In this document: one piece after another, positions 16,498 to 27,449 of the stretch
Position numbering within the stretch: position 1 is the stretch's first letter
Layout: every line of letters begins with the position of its first letter
The notes under the pieces: model-generated
Told to the model about the DNA's origin: nothing
The model's input: the letters and a program-made list of their open reading frames with translations, nothing else
The model's database searches: none
Program-made: the position numbers and the translations under genes
From: Pseudomonas denitrificans (nom. rej.)
Lineage (GTDB): Bacteria; Pseudomonadota; Gammaproteobacteria; Pseudomonadales; Pseudomonadaceae
Assembly: GCF_008807415.1 (NCBI RefSeq)
Contig: NZ_CP043626.1
Location: 3,038,001-3,102,000 of the forward strand
Direction: 5' to 3'
Length of the DNA stretch: 64,000 nucleotides

Positions 16498-16890
16498 ATG
16501 AGCGACGGAATGGACGCCGGGCCGAAGTCCTCGGCCAACTCCCCTTCCCCGCGGCGCTTCGGCGCCGCGGTCCTCGGCCTGCTGCACGGGCACGTCGAAC
16601 TGCTCGGCATCGAGCTGCAGGAGCAGAAGACCCGCACTGTGCAGATGCTGCTGATGGCCGGCCTGGCGCTGGTTTTCGCTCTGCTCCTGCTGGTCGCCCT
16701 GTCGGTGCTGGTGCTCATCCTGTTCTGGGACAGCTACCGTTTGCAGGCCGCCATCGGACTGTGCCTCTTCTATGTCGGCGGCAGCCTGTTCTGCGCCTGG
16801 CGTCTGCATATGCTGGTCAACGACGAAAGCTCGCCGTTCAGCGCCACCCTCGAAGAACTGGCCCGTGACCGGGAGCGACTGTTGCCATGA
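16498..16890 (+). CDS. Phage-holin-family / YqjE-like inner membrane protein
   Basis: 130 residues with two adjacent membrane helices (LMAGLALVFALLLLVALSVLVLILF and AAIGLCLFYVGGSLFCAW) preceded by an amphipathic helix GHVELLGIELQEQKTRTVQ, the layout of the YqjE/holin-superfamily-III proteins. Starts 3 bases after the DUF883 stop, so coupled. The function is unknown; the family name does not imply lysis here. PA3041-like. Confidence 0.88.
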   Translation: MSDGMDAGPKSSANSPSPRRFGAAVLGLLHGHVELLGIELQEQKTRTVQMLLMAGLALVFALLLLVALSVLVLILFWDSYRLQAAIGLCLFYVGGSLFCAWRLHMLVNDESSPFSATLEELARDRERLLP

Positions 16891-17231
16891 GCGAAATGCC
16901 CGACGCCCGCAACCTGACCCGCGCCGAACTGCGCAAGGCGATCGTCCGCCTGCGCCTGGAAATGCAGCGCCAGCAGATCCGCCAGGAAGGCGAACTGCTG
17001 CTGCAACCCCTGAAACAGGCACGCAATCTCGGCCAGAACCTGCGCAGCGGCCTGGGCGGCAGCACGCCGCTGTGGGGAGCTGGCGGCGCCGCAGCCCTTG
17101 CCCTGCTGTTCGGCCGCAAACGCCGCTGGGTGCGGCTGCTGCGCGTAGGGATCGCCCTGCTGCCGATCCTCCTGCAGATGCGCAGCAAGCCCGAGCCCAA
17201 GGACCCGCCCGCCCCCTCGACGCACCTCTGA
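16887..17231 (+). CDS. YqjK-like small protein
   Basis: 114 residues overlapping the YqjE-like gene by ATGA. N-terminal charged coiled coil (LTRAELRKAIVRLRLEMQRQQIRQEG), a glycine-rich middle with a hydrophobic stretch AGGAAALALLFGRKRRW, and a C-terminal hydrophobic segment VGIALLPILLQM before a proline-rich tail. Position and layout match YqjK of the enterobacterial yqjD-yqjE-yqjK unit; sequence similarity is weak by eye. Probably membrane-associated. Confidence 0.75.
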   Translation: MSEMPDARNLTRAELRKAIVRLRLEMQRQQIRQEGELLLQPLKQARNLGQNLRSGLGGSTPLWGAGGAAALALLFGRKRRWVRLLRVGIALLPILLQMRSKPEPKDPPAPSTHL

Positions 17232-17313
17232 CGTCTAGACTGGCCACATTCTTGCTAAGTGACAGTGAGCTGCGCGCGAGCGCTTCCCTGTCACGCCACT
17301 AAGGATGTGTCCC

Positions 17314-18480
17314 TTGATCGACGGGCAACCCATCGCCTGCTTCCAGCCCTTCATCGACACCGCGACCGGCCTGATCGCCGGTGTCGAAGCACTGGGCCGG
17401 TTGCGCCAGGACAACGGTGATCTGCAATCGGTCGGCCCGCTGTTCTTCAACCCGCGAGTCGGCCTGGCCGAACTGCGCCGTCTCGACCGGCAGATCCGCG
17501 ACGCCGCCCTCGCCCGCATCCACGAAGCGCCCAAGGACTGGTTCCTCAGCCTGAATATCTCGCCGCGCTGGATCAGCCGCCTGCGCCCGAACCAGCCGCT
17601 GCCCAGCCTCAAGCAACTGCAACAACAGGGCGTACCACCGGAGCGCGTAGTCTTCGAGATCACTGAACTAGGCGGTGCCCACCAGCGCCTGCCGGAAGTA
17701 GTGGCTCGCTACCGTGATGCCGGCGCGCGCATCGCGATCGACGACTTCGGTGCCGGCTACTCGCAGCTGGACCGCGTACTGGCGTTGCAGCCGGACATCC
17801 TCAAGCTGGACATGCGTCTGTTCCAGGAAGCCGCCCGCGGCGGCCCCAGTGGCGAAGTGGTGAAGGCGCTGGCGCAGATGGCGGAGAAGACCGGCTGCTG
17901 GATCATCGCCGAGGGCGTGGAAACCGAAGAGGAAATGGACTTCGCCCTGGAGTGCGGCGCACGCTACGTGCAAGGCTTCCTGTTCGCCAAACCGGCTCTG
18001 GAGTTCCCTGCCAGCGACGCCTTCCGCGAAGCCTTCGCCCAGCGCCGCGACCACTATGTGCATCGCAAGCTGCAGGAGCGCTCCAACCTCATCCAACTGC
18101 GCCAGCAACTCTCCGAACTGATGAACATGCTGCGCCCCTGGGCCGAAGGCGGCGCCATGCTCAGCAGCCTGCCGCCGGCGCCGGATTCCTTCAGCCGTCT
18201 GCTACGCATTTACCAGTGCGACCGCCACGGCACCCAGACTTCGCCGAACCTGGAATGGAACGGCCTGTTCTGGAAGGAGAACCGCCGCTACCTGGGCCAC
18301 AACTGGTCCTGGCGCCCCTACTTCTACCAGTTGCTCGCCGAGGGCTGGGAAGAGCGTCGCCTGACACTCTCCAACACTTATCGCGATGCCACCACCAACC
18401 AGTACTGCATGACCGCCGGCCAGTTCATCGACCAGGGTCGACGCCTTCTGCTCATCGATATCGACGCCGAAGGCCTCTAG
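17314..18480 (+). CDS. EAL-domain cyclic-di-GMP phosphodiesterase with YkuI-like C-terminal domain
   Basis: 388 residues, no membrane segment or signal peptide. EAL domain at about 1-235 with catalytic features intact: GVEALGRL (the EAL motif), LSLNISPRW (metal Asn), FEITELG, IAIDDFGAGYS, LKLDMRL (Lys), IIAEGVETEEE and YVQGFLFAKP. The C-terminal 140 residues (FSRLLRIYQCD...LSNTYRDATTNQYCMTAG...LLLIDID) form a PAS-like sensory domain of the YkuI_C type. TTG at 17314 is preferred as start: AAGGA at 17301-17305 is 8 bases upstream, whereas ATG at 17305 overlaps that site. Predicted to hydrolyse c-di-GMP in response to an unknown cytoplasmic cue. Confidence 0.88.
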   Translation: MIDGQPIACFQPFIDTATGLIAGVEALGRLRQDNGDLQSVGPLFFNPRVGLAELRRLDRQIRDAALARIHEAPKDWFLSLNISPRWISRLRPNQPLPSLKQLQQQGVPPERVVFEITELGGAHQRLPEVVARYRDAGARIAIDDFGAGYSQLDRVLALQPDILKLDMRLFQEAARGGPSGEVVKALAQMAEKTGCWIIAEGVETEEEMDFALECGARYVQGFLFAKPALEFPASDAFREAFAQRRDHYVHRKLQERSNLIQLRQQLSELMNMLRPWAEGGAMLSSLPPAPDSFSRLLRIYQCDRHGTQTSPNLEWNGLFWKENRRYLGHNWSWRPYFYQLLAEGWEERRLTLSNTYRDATTNQYCMTAGQFIDQGRRLLLIDIDAEGL

Positions 18481-18549
18481 CGCCGCGATTGAGATTGCCG
18501 GCGCGAACGGCTAGCGTTGCCGGTAACTCTCTGGATTGCGGAAAGAAGA

Positions 18550-19881
18550 ATGGATTGGCACACCCTGCTCCCCCGGGAGCGCCTCGGCAAACCGGTGCAC
18601 AGCAGCGCCGAACTCGGCCGCAGCGCCTTCCACAAGGACCACGACCGCATCATCTTCTCCGGTGCCTTCCGCCGCCTGGGGCGCAAGACCCAGGTGCACC
18701 CGGTATCGAGCAACGACCACATTCACACCCGCCTGACCCATTCACTGGAGGTCGGTTGCGTCGGCCGCTCACTGGGCATGCGCGTTGGCGAGATCATTCG
18801 TGACCGCCTGCCGGAATGGTGCGACCCCGGGGACATGGGCGTGATCGTCCAGTCCGCCTGCCTCGCCCACGATATCGGCAACCCGCCCTTCGGCCACTCC
18901 GGCGAAGACGCCATCCGCCACTGGTTCCAGCAGGCTGCCGGTCGTGGCTGGCTGGATGGCATGAGCGACGGGGAACGCTCGGATTTCCTGCACTTCGAGG
19001 GCAACGCCCAGGGCTTCCGTGTCCTCACCCAACTCGAATACCACCAGTTCGACGGCGGCACACGCCTGACCTACGCCACCCTCGGCACCTACCTGAAGTA
19101 CCCCTGGACAGCACGCCACGCCGACTCTCTTGGCTACAAGAAGCACAAGTTCGGCTGTTACCGCAGCGAGCTGCCACTGCTGGAGCAGATCACCCAGAAA
19201 CTGGGCATGCCGCAGCTGGAAGATGAACGCTGGGCGCGCCATCCGCTGGTCTACCTGATGGAGGCCGCGGACGACATCTGCTACGGCCTGATCGACCTGG
19301 AAGACGGTGTGGAAATGGAGCTGCTCGACTACAGCGAAGTGGAAGCGCTGCTGCTCGACCTGGTCGGCGACGATCTGCCGGAAACCTACCGCCAGCTCGG
19401 CCCGAAGGACTCGCGCCGGCGCAAGATGGCGATTCTGCGCGGCAAGGCCATCGAACACCTGACCAATGCCGCCGCCCGCGCGTTCGTCGAACAGGAAAAG
19501 ACCCTGCTCGCGGGAAGCCTGCAAGGCGACCTGGTAGAACACATGCATGGCCCGGCCAAGCGCTGCGTGCAACGCGCGAAGGCGATGGCGCGAGAGAAGA
19601 TATTCCAGGACAAGCGCAAGACCCTGCACGAGATCGGCGCCTACACCACCCTGGAAATCCTGCTGAACTCTTTCTGCGGCGCCGTGCTGGAGCAACACCG
19701 CCAGAGCACGCCGTCATTCAAGAACCAGCGGATCCTCGACCTGCTGAGCCACTACGCGCCGGACCCGAGCTGGTCGCTCTATCGCTCCTTCTTGCGTGTA
19801 ACGGATTTCATCGCCGGGATGACCGACAGCTATGCCACCGAGATGGCTCGCGAGATGACCGGCCGCTCCAGCCCGAGCTGA
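18550..19881 (+). CDS. dgt: Deoxyguanosinetriphosphate triphosphohydrolase-like protein
   Basis: 443 residues. HD-domain dNTPase: [12 protein letters not shown], then [18 protein letters not shown] (first His ligand) and [19 protein letters not shown] (the HD pair plus downstream His). These are the metal ligands and hallmark of dGTPase/SAMHD1-type enzymes, which cleave dNTPs to deoxynucleosides and tripolyphosphate in the cytoplasm. The ATG at 18550 gives the usual N-terminus [13 protein letters not shown]. Separate from the EAL gene by 69 bases. PA3043-like; 443 residues fits the short Pseudomonas dGTPase type. Confidence 0.93.
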   Translation: MDWHTLLPRERLGKPVHSSAELGRSAFHKDHDRIIFSGAFRRLGRKTQVHPVSSNDHIHTRLTHSLEVGCVGRSLGMRVGEIIRDRLPEWCDPGDMGVIVQSACLAHDIGNPPFGHSGEDAIRHWFQQAAGRGWLDGMSDGERSDFLHFEGNAQGFRVLTQLEYHQFDGGTRLTYATLGTYLKYPWTARHADSLGYKKHKFGCYRSELPLLEQITQKLGMPQLEDERWARHPLVYLMEAADDICYGLIDLEDGVEMELLDYSEVEALLLDLVGDDLPETYRQLGPKDSRRRKMAILRGKAIEHLTNAAARAFVEQEKTLLAGSLQGDLVEHMHGPAKRCVQRAKAMAREKIFQDKRKTLHEIGAYTTLEILLNSFCGAVLEQHRQSTPSFKNQRILDLLSHYAPDPSWSLYRSFLRVTDFIAGMTDSYATEMAREMTGRSSPS

Positions 19882-19895
19882 AGCGGCCGCGCGGG

Positions 19896-23537
<3,642 letters not shown>

Positions 23538-23545
23538 CAAACACC

Positions 23546-24172
23546 TCAGACCAGCGCGTTCCGCTTGGCGAACTCGATCAGGTCAACCAGCGAATGAGCA
23601 TTGAGCTTCAGCAGCAGCCGGGTCTTGTAGGTGCTGACCGTCTTGTTGCTGATGAACATCTGTTCGGAGATTTCCTTGTTCGAATAACCGTTAGCGAGGT
23701 ACTGGAGGACAGCCATCTCACGATCCGAGAGGCGCTGGATCAGCTCCTGATCGTCCATCTGTCCATTGTTGCGACGAGTCTGGCGCACCGCCGTGCTGGG
23801 GAAGTAGTTGTAGCCGGCGACCACAGCGTTGACGGCGCTGATCAGTTCGGACAAACCGCCTTGCTTGCAGACGAAGCCTGAGGCACCCGCCTGCATGCAG
23901 CGCATGGCGAACAGCGAGGCGCTCTGCCCGGTCAGCACCAGCACCTTGAGTGGCAGCTCGAAGGCAGAGATACGGCTGATCACCTCCAGACCATCAAGCC
24001 GGGGAATACCGATATCCAGAACGACCAGGTCGGGAATCAGGTCCTTGACAAGCGAAAGCGCGTCCACGCCATTGTCGGTTTCACCAACGATGACATGGCC
24101 TTCCTTTTCCAGCAGCACACGCATTGCCATGCGAATGACTGGGTGATCATCGACAATTAGAACTTTGCTCAT
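23546..24172 (-). CDS. rocA2: LuxR/FixJ-type response regulator RocA2-like
   Basis: 208 residues. Receiver domain with acidic pocket D8-D9, phospho-acceptor D53 (VVLDIGIPRLDGLEV), Thr in VLTGQSAS and Lys in CKQGG. C-terminal LuxR HTH with YLANGYSNKEISEQMFISNKTVSTYKTRLLLKLNA. First gene of the rocA2-rocS2 operon, 8 bases before the kinase start, so it is almost certainly the cognate DNA-binding output of RocS2. Preceded by an 800-base AT-rich spacer. Confidence 0.92.
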   Translation of the reverse strand: MSKVLIVDDHPVIRMAMRVLLEKEGHVIVGETDNGVDALSLVKDLIPDLVVLDIGIPRLDGLEVISRISAFELPLKVLVLTGQSASLFAMRCMQAGASGFVCKQGGLSELISAVNAVVAGYNYFPSTAVRQTRRNNGQMDDQELIQRLSDREMAVLQYLANGYSNKEISEQMFISNKTVSTYKTRLLLKLNAHSLVDLIEFAKRNALV

Positions 24173-24972
24173 CAGCTTCCTCCCTCTGACCCTTCTTAAA
24201 AAATGTCCTTCGGTAAGATATATGCAGAGCGAGCGCTGTCGAGATTACCCACCCTCAATATTGACCATTAGAGGGCTTTCCTACACAACATATAAATAAT
24301 TCCTACAAGTAACCTTAAATATTTTGACATCACCTTAAAACAGGCAAGGAATTTCTGATGAGAGACGAGCGAAAATCTGAGCACGATTTCTGACAATTCG
24401 CTTCCCTGTCGCTGCTTATCCCATCTACCGAACGCTAGATAGGCGCCTGAGCCTTCCTCGCGACCCGCCCTCCGTCACTCCGCCCGAGGGATCAGCGCAC
24501 CTTCCCGGCAGCCATTGAAACCACACCACCCGCTCTAGATCAGCTATTTCGCCATAGCTCAGCCTGGCCGCAGTCATTGACGCACTCCTCCAACGCTGCC
24601 CTTGATCACACTTTCTGTCGGCCGCCGTCTGACAAGCACCCTGCCTCTTCCCCTCGCCAGACAGATCAGCTATCGAACACTGGACAGTTAATTCAGCCCC
24701 TCTTCAGTAAACCTCAACAATCAGGATAAACATGGAACAGCCCGAACAAGATCAAATCGTAAAACCAAATAATTACCCAGAACAAACAAGCACAAGAAAG
24801 CCCTTCGCCGGAAAACTTAAAAATCACACAACAAGATAACCGGCCCGACACATTGGCTGATCAACTTACCCATCAGCAATCAAGCTGCATATCAATCGAC
24901 ACACCGAAGATGGATAGCACCAAACTTATCCACTGCAATTGTCGATCCCCCTGACAGCCTGGAGTTTCTTAC
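24173..24972. other. AT-rich 800-base intergenic region of the roc2 locus
   Basis: No convincing open reading frame, hairpin-plus-T-run or long repeat was found. The base composition is visibly more AT-rich than the flanking genes, especially 24195-24360 and 24710-24900, with many A-tracts (for example AAAATTTAAATAC-like stretches on either strand). It lies between two outward-facing genes, rocA2 and the lone receiver gene, and must hold both promoters. Confidence 0.7.
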
Positions 24973-25389
24973 GTGCAGGAAAACAAATTCAGCATCCTGA
25001 TAGTCGAAGACCATCCCTTCCAACTGATCGCTACGCAAATGCAATTGAACAGACTGGGATTCTTCCGATTGACGCCCGCTCTCGATGCCAGTGAAGCGCG
25101 CGAGGAGTGTGCACGTCGCAATGAACCTTTCGACTTGCTGCTCTGCGATATCAACCTGCCGGACACTGACGGCATAGAACTGCTCGGCGAACTGGCCGAA
25201 GCCGGTCATATTCGCCACGCAGTCTTCCTGAGTTGCCGAGATGCCGATGAATTGCAGGCCTTGCGCAGAACCCTCCGCGACCAGGGACTACCCGTCCTGG
25301 CCTGCCTGTCCAAACCACTCGATGAGTGGGCGCTGATGGAGTCCCTGGCAGCGGACGAGAGCCTCAGACTCAGGATGCGGGCAGATTGA
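24973..25389 (+). CDS. Stand-alone receiver (REC) domain protein, RocR-receiver-like
   Basis: 138 residues starting at GTG 24973 (GGAG 8 bases upstream). It is one complete receiver domain and nothing else: acidic pocket E12-D13, phospho-acceptor D59 in LLLCDINLPDTDGIELL, Ser in VFLSCRDADE and Lys in LSKPLDEW. The opening ILIVEDHPFQL recalls the receiver of RocR (VLEDEPFQ), the c-di-GMP phosphodiesterase that antagonises RocA1 in the P. aeruginosa roc1 locus, but there is no EAL domain. Divergent from rocA2. It could be a phosphate sink, an adaptor or a competitor for the RocS2 Hpt domain; this is inference. Its last 20 bases overlap the convergent yggL gene. Confidence 0.85.
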   Translation: MQENKFSILIVEDHPFQLIATQMQLNRLGFFRLTPALDASEAREECARRNEPFDLLLCDINLPDTDGIELLGELAEAGHIRHAVFLSCRDADELQALRRTLRDQGLPVLACLSKPLDEWALMESLAADESLRLRMRAD

Positions 25390-25717
25390 CTGGCTGGTCC
25401 GGGTACCACGCATCGATCAGCGAGCTGAGACTGAAACCTGCGAGCTCCGGCTGCTGCTTGAGCCATCCGTCGATCAACTCGCGCTGCTCCGCACTCACCG
25501 AGCCGCGCCGAGCAAGGCAGATGAACCCGTACTCGTCGCAACCGCTATAGACCAGGTCGTTGGGTTCGACCGCGACACCTGCAAAACGCTTGATGAATGC
25601 GTCAATAGCCTCTTCGCTCGTTCCTTCCTTGTACTGAAAACTCAGTTCGAAGCCGAGTTCCTGGAACTCATCGACACACAACTTCTTGCGTAAACGACGG
25701 GAACGATGGGTCGCCAT
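25370..25717 (-). CDS. yggL: YggL-family (DUF469) ribosome-associated protein
   Basis: 115 residues. The N-terminus MATHRSRRLRKKLCVDEFQELGFELSF is nearly identical in pattern to E. coli YggL (RSRRLRKKxxxDEFQELGF), a 50S ribosome-associated protein; the rest contains GTSEEAIDAFIKRF and SLIDAWYPD. The acidic C-terminal half and basic N-terminus fit this family. Convergent with the lone receiver gene, with a 20-base 3' overlap. PA3046-like. Confidence 0.88.
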   Translation of the reverse strand: MATHRSRRLRKKLCVDEFQELGFELSFQYKEGTSEEAIDAFIKRFAGVAVEPNDLVYSGCDEYGFICLARRGSVSAEQRELIDGWLKQQPELAGFSLSSLIDAWYPDQPVNLPAS

Positions 25718-25972
25718 CTGAATCTCTCCTCAGGAGGGCTTTCGCCGCTCGATGCACGGGTGTGTCCGGAACATATCCGGGACTTGCACGAACAATGACT
25801 CGACAAACCTCTCCGAGACGACTGGCATCCGAAGGCCAGCGCATCCTCGAACGGCTTGCGGCATAATGTGCCGCAGCTCCCGGTCCAACAGGGAGTATTT
25901 CATCTGTAGTGTTGCGCTTCATCTTTTCATTTTTTCAAGTCAATGCCCGACCACTGGGATGTCATCTTTTCT

Positions 25973-27409
25973 ATGTTCAAGTCTCTGCGTGTCCTCGCTC
26001 TCGCTACATTGTTGCCATTCGCCTTGCCGGCTGTTGCCCAGATCAACTCCACCCTGCCCGAGCGCGTACAGAAGGCGCTGAGGGCCAGCAAGCTCACCGA
26101 CGACGCCCTGTCGCTGGTGATGATTCCCCTGGAAGGTCCCGGCAACGCCACCTATTTCAACGCTGACGTCTCGGTGAATCCGGCGTCGACCATGAAGCTG
26201 TTCACCACCTATGCTGCCCTGGAAATGCTCGGCCCGACCTACCAGTGGCAGACCGAGTTCTATACCGACGGCCAGCTCAAGGACGGTACCCTCAACGGCA
26301 ACCTCTACCTCAAGGGCGGCGGCGATCCGAAGCTGAACCTGGAGAAGCTCTGGCTGATGATGCGCGACCTGCGCGCCAACGGCGTGAACAAGGTCACCGG
26401 CGACCTGGTGCTGGATCGCAGCTATTTCAACATCCCGCAATTGCCGGTCTTCAACGACGACGGCGGCGACGACAACAAGCCGTTCCTGGTCGGCCCGGAC
26501 TCGCTGATGGTCAACCTGAAGAGCGTGCGACTGGTGATCCGCACCGAAGGCAGCAAGGCCACCGTGCTGATGGACCCACCGCTGGCAAACGTGCGCATCG
26601 ACAACCAGATCCAGGTGAGCAAGGCCGCAGCCTGCCCCGCCTGGCCGAAGCTGCGCTTCAACCCGGTGACCCAGTTCGACGGCACCTCGCTGGTCGCCAC
26701 CGGGCAGATTCCCCAGGGCTGCAGCGCCCAGACCTACATGTCCCTGCTCGAGCACCCTGCCTACACCGCCGGCGCCGTGCGCGGCATCTGGCAGGAGCTG
26801 GGCGGCAGCATCCTCGGCAAGGACCGCGAAGGCACCGTGCCGAAGAACGCCACCCTGGTGGCTCGCGCCATGTCGCCGGACGTCGTGGAAATCATCCGCG
26901 ACATCAACAAGTTCAGTAACAACACCATGGCCCGCCAGCTGTTCCTGTCAGTCGGCCGCCAGTATCGCAATGGTGCCGACGCGGACGATGCCCAGGCTGC
27001 CCAGCGGGTGATCCGCCAATGGCTGGCGCGCAAGGGCATTACCGCGAGCCACCTGGTGATGGAGAACGGTTCGGGCCTGTCCCGCGACGAGCGAGTCAGC
27101 GCCCGCGAAATGGCGGCCATGCTCCAGGCCGCGTGGCATAGCCCCTACGCCGCGGAGTACATCTCCTCGCTGCCGATCGTGGCGAAGGACGGCACCATGC
27201 GCAAACGCCTGCGTGGCACGCCCATGGCCGGAGAAGCCCATGTGAAGACCGGCACCCTGAACACCGTGCGCGCCCTCGCCGGCTTCAGCCGCGACGCCAA
27301 CGGCCGCACCTGGGTCGTAGTGGCCATCCTCAACAGCAACCGGCCGTGGGGGGCCTCGTCGATCCTCGACCAGGTGTTGCTGGACCTCTACAGCAGCACC
27401 AAGCGCTGA
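25973..27409 (+). CDS. dacB: D-alanyl-D-alanine carboxypeptidase/endopeptidase (PBP4 type)
   Basis: 478-residue periplasmic serine peptidase with a signal peptide (MFKSLRVLALATLLPFALPAVAQ, cleavage after about residue 23). The three penicillin-binding motifs are in order: SxxK as STMK in NPASTMKLF, SxN as SNN in FSNNTMARQ, KTG in HVKTGTLNTV. The long insert between SxxK and SxN is typical of the PBP4/Peptidase S13 group. It trims peptidoglycan peptide stems and crosslinks. The ATG at 25973 gives a proper signal peptide; an ATG 30 bases upstream is possible but has no ribosome site. PA3047-like. Confidence 0.93.
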   Translation: MFKSLRVLALATLLPFALPAVAQINSTLPERVQKALRASKLTDDALSLVMIPLEGPGNATYFNADVSVNPASTMKLFTTYAALEMLGPTYQWQTEFYTDGQLKDGTLNGNLYLKGGGDPKLNLEKLWLMMRDLRANGVNKVTGDLVLDRSYFNIPQLPVFNDDGGDDNKPFLVGPDSLMVNLKSVRLVIRTEGSKATVLMDPPLANVRIDNQIQVSKAAACPAWPKLRFNPVTQFDGTSLVATGQIPQGCSAQTYMSLLEHPAYTAGAVRGIWQELGGSILGKDREGTVPKNATLVARAMSPDVVEIIRDINKFSNNTMARQLFLSVGRQYRNGADADDAQAAQRVIRQWLARKGITASHLVMENGSGLSRDERVSAREMAAMLQAAWHSPYAAEYISSLPIVAKDGTMRKRLRGTPMAGEAHVKTGTLNTVRALAGFSRDANGRTWVVVAILNSNRPWGASSILDQVLLDLYSSTKR

Positions 27410-27419
27410 TCCCCACGCG

Positions 27420-27445
27420 AACCCCGGCCAACTGGCCGGGGTTTT
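27420..27445. terminator. Terminator after dacB, shared with the diguanylate cyclase gene
   Basis: CCCCGGCC-AACT-GGCCGGGG followed by TTTT, 12 bases past the dacB stop and 5 bases before the stop of the convergent gene at 27450. Confidence 0.85.
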
Positions 27446-27449
27446 CGCA

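Noticed and set aside
18553..18570. TTGGCACACCCTGCTC, resembling a sigma-54 element
   Set aside because: GG-to-GC spacing is 8 instead of 10 bases and it lies inside the dgt coding sequence.
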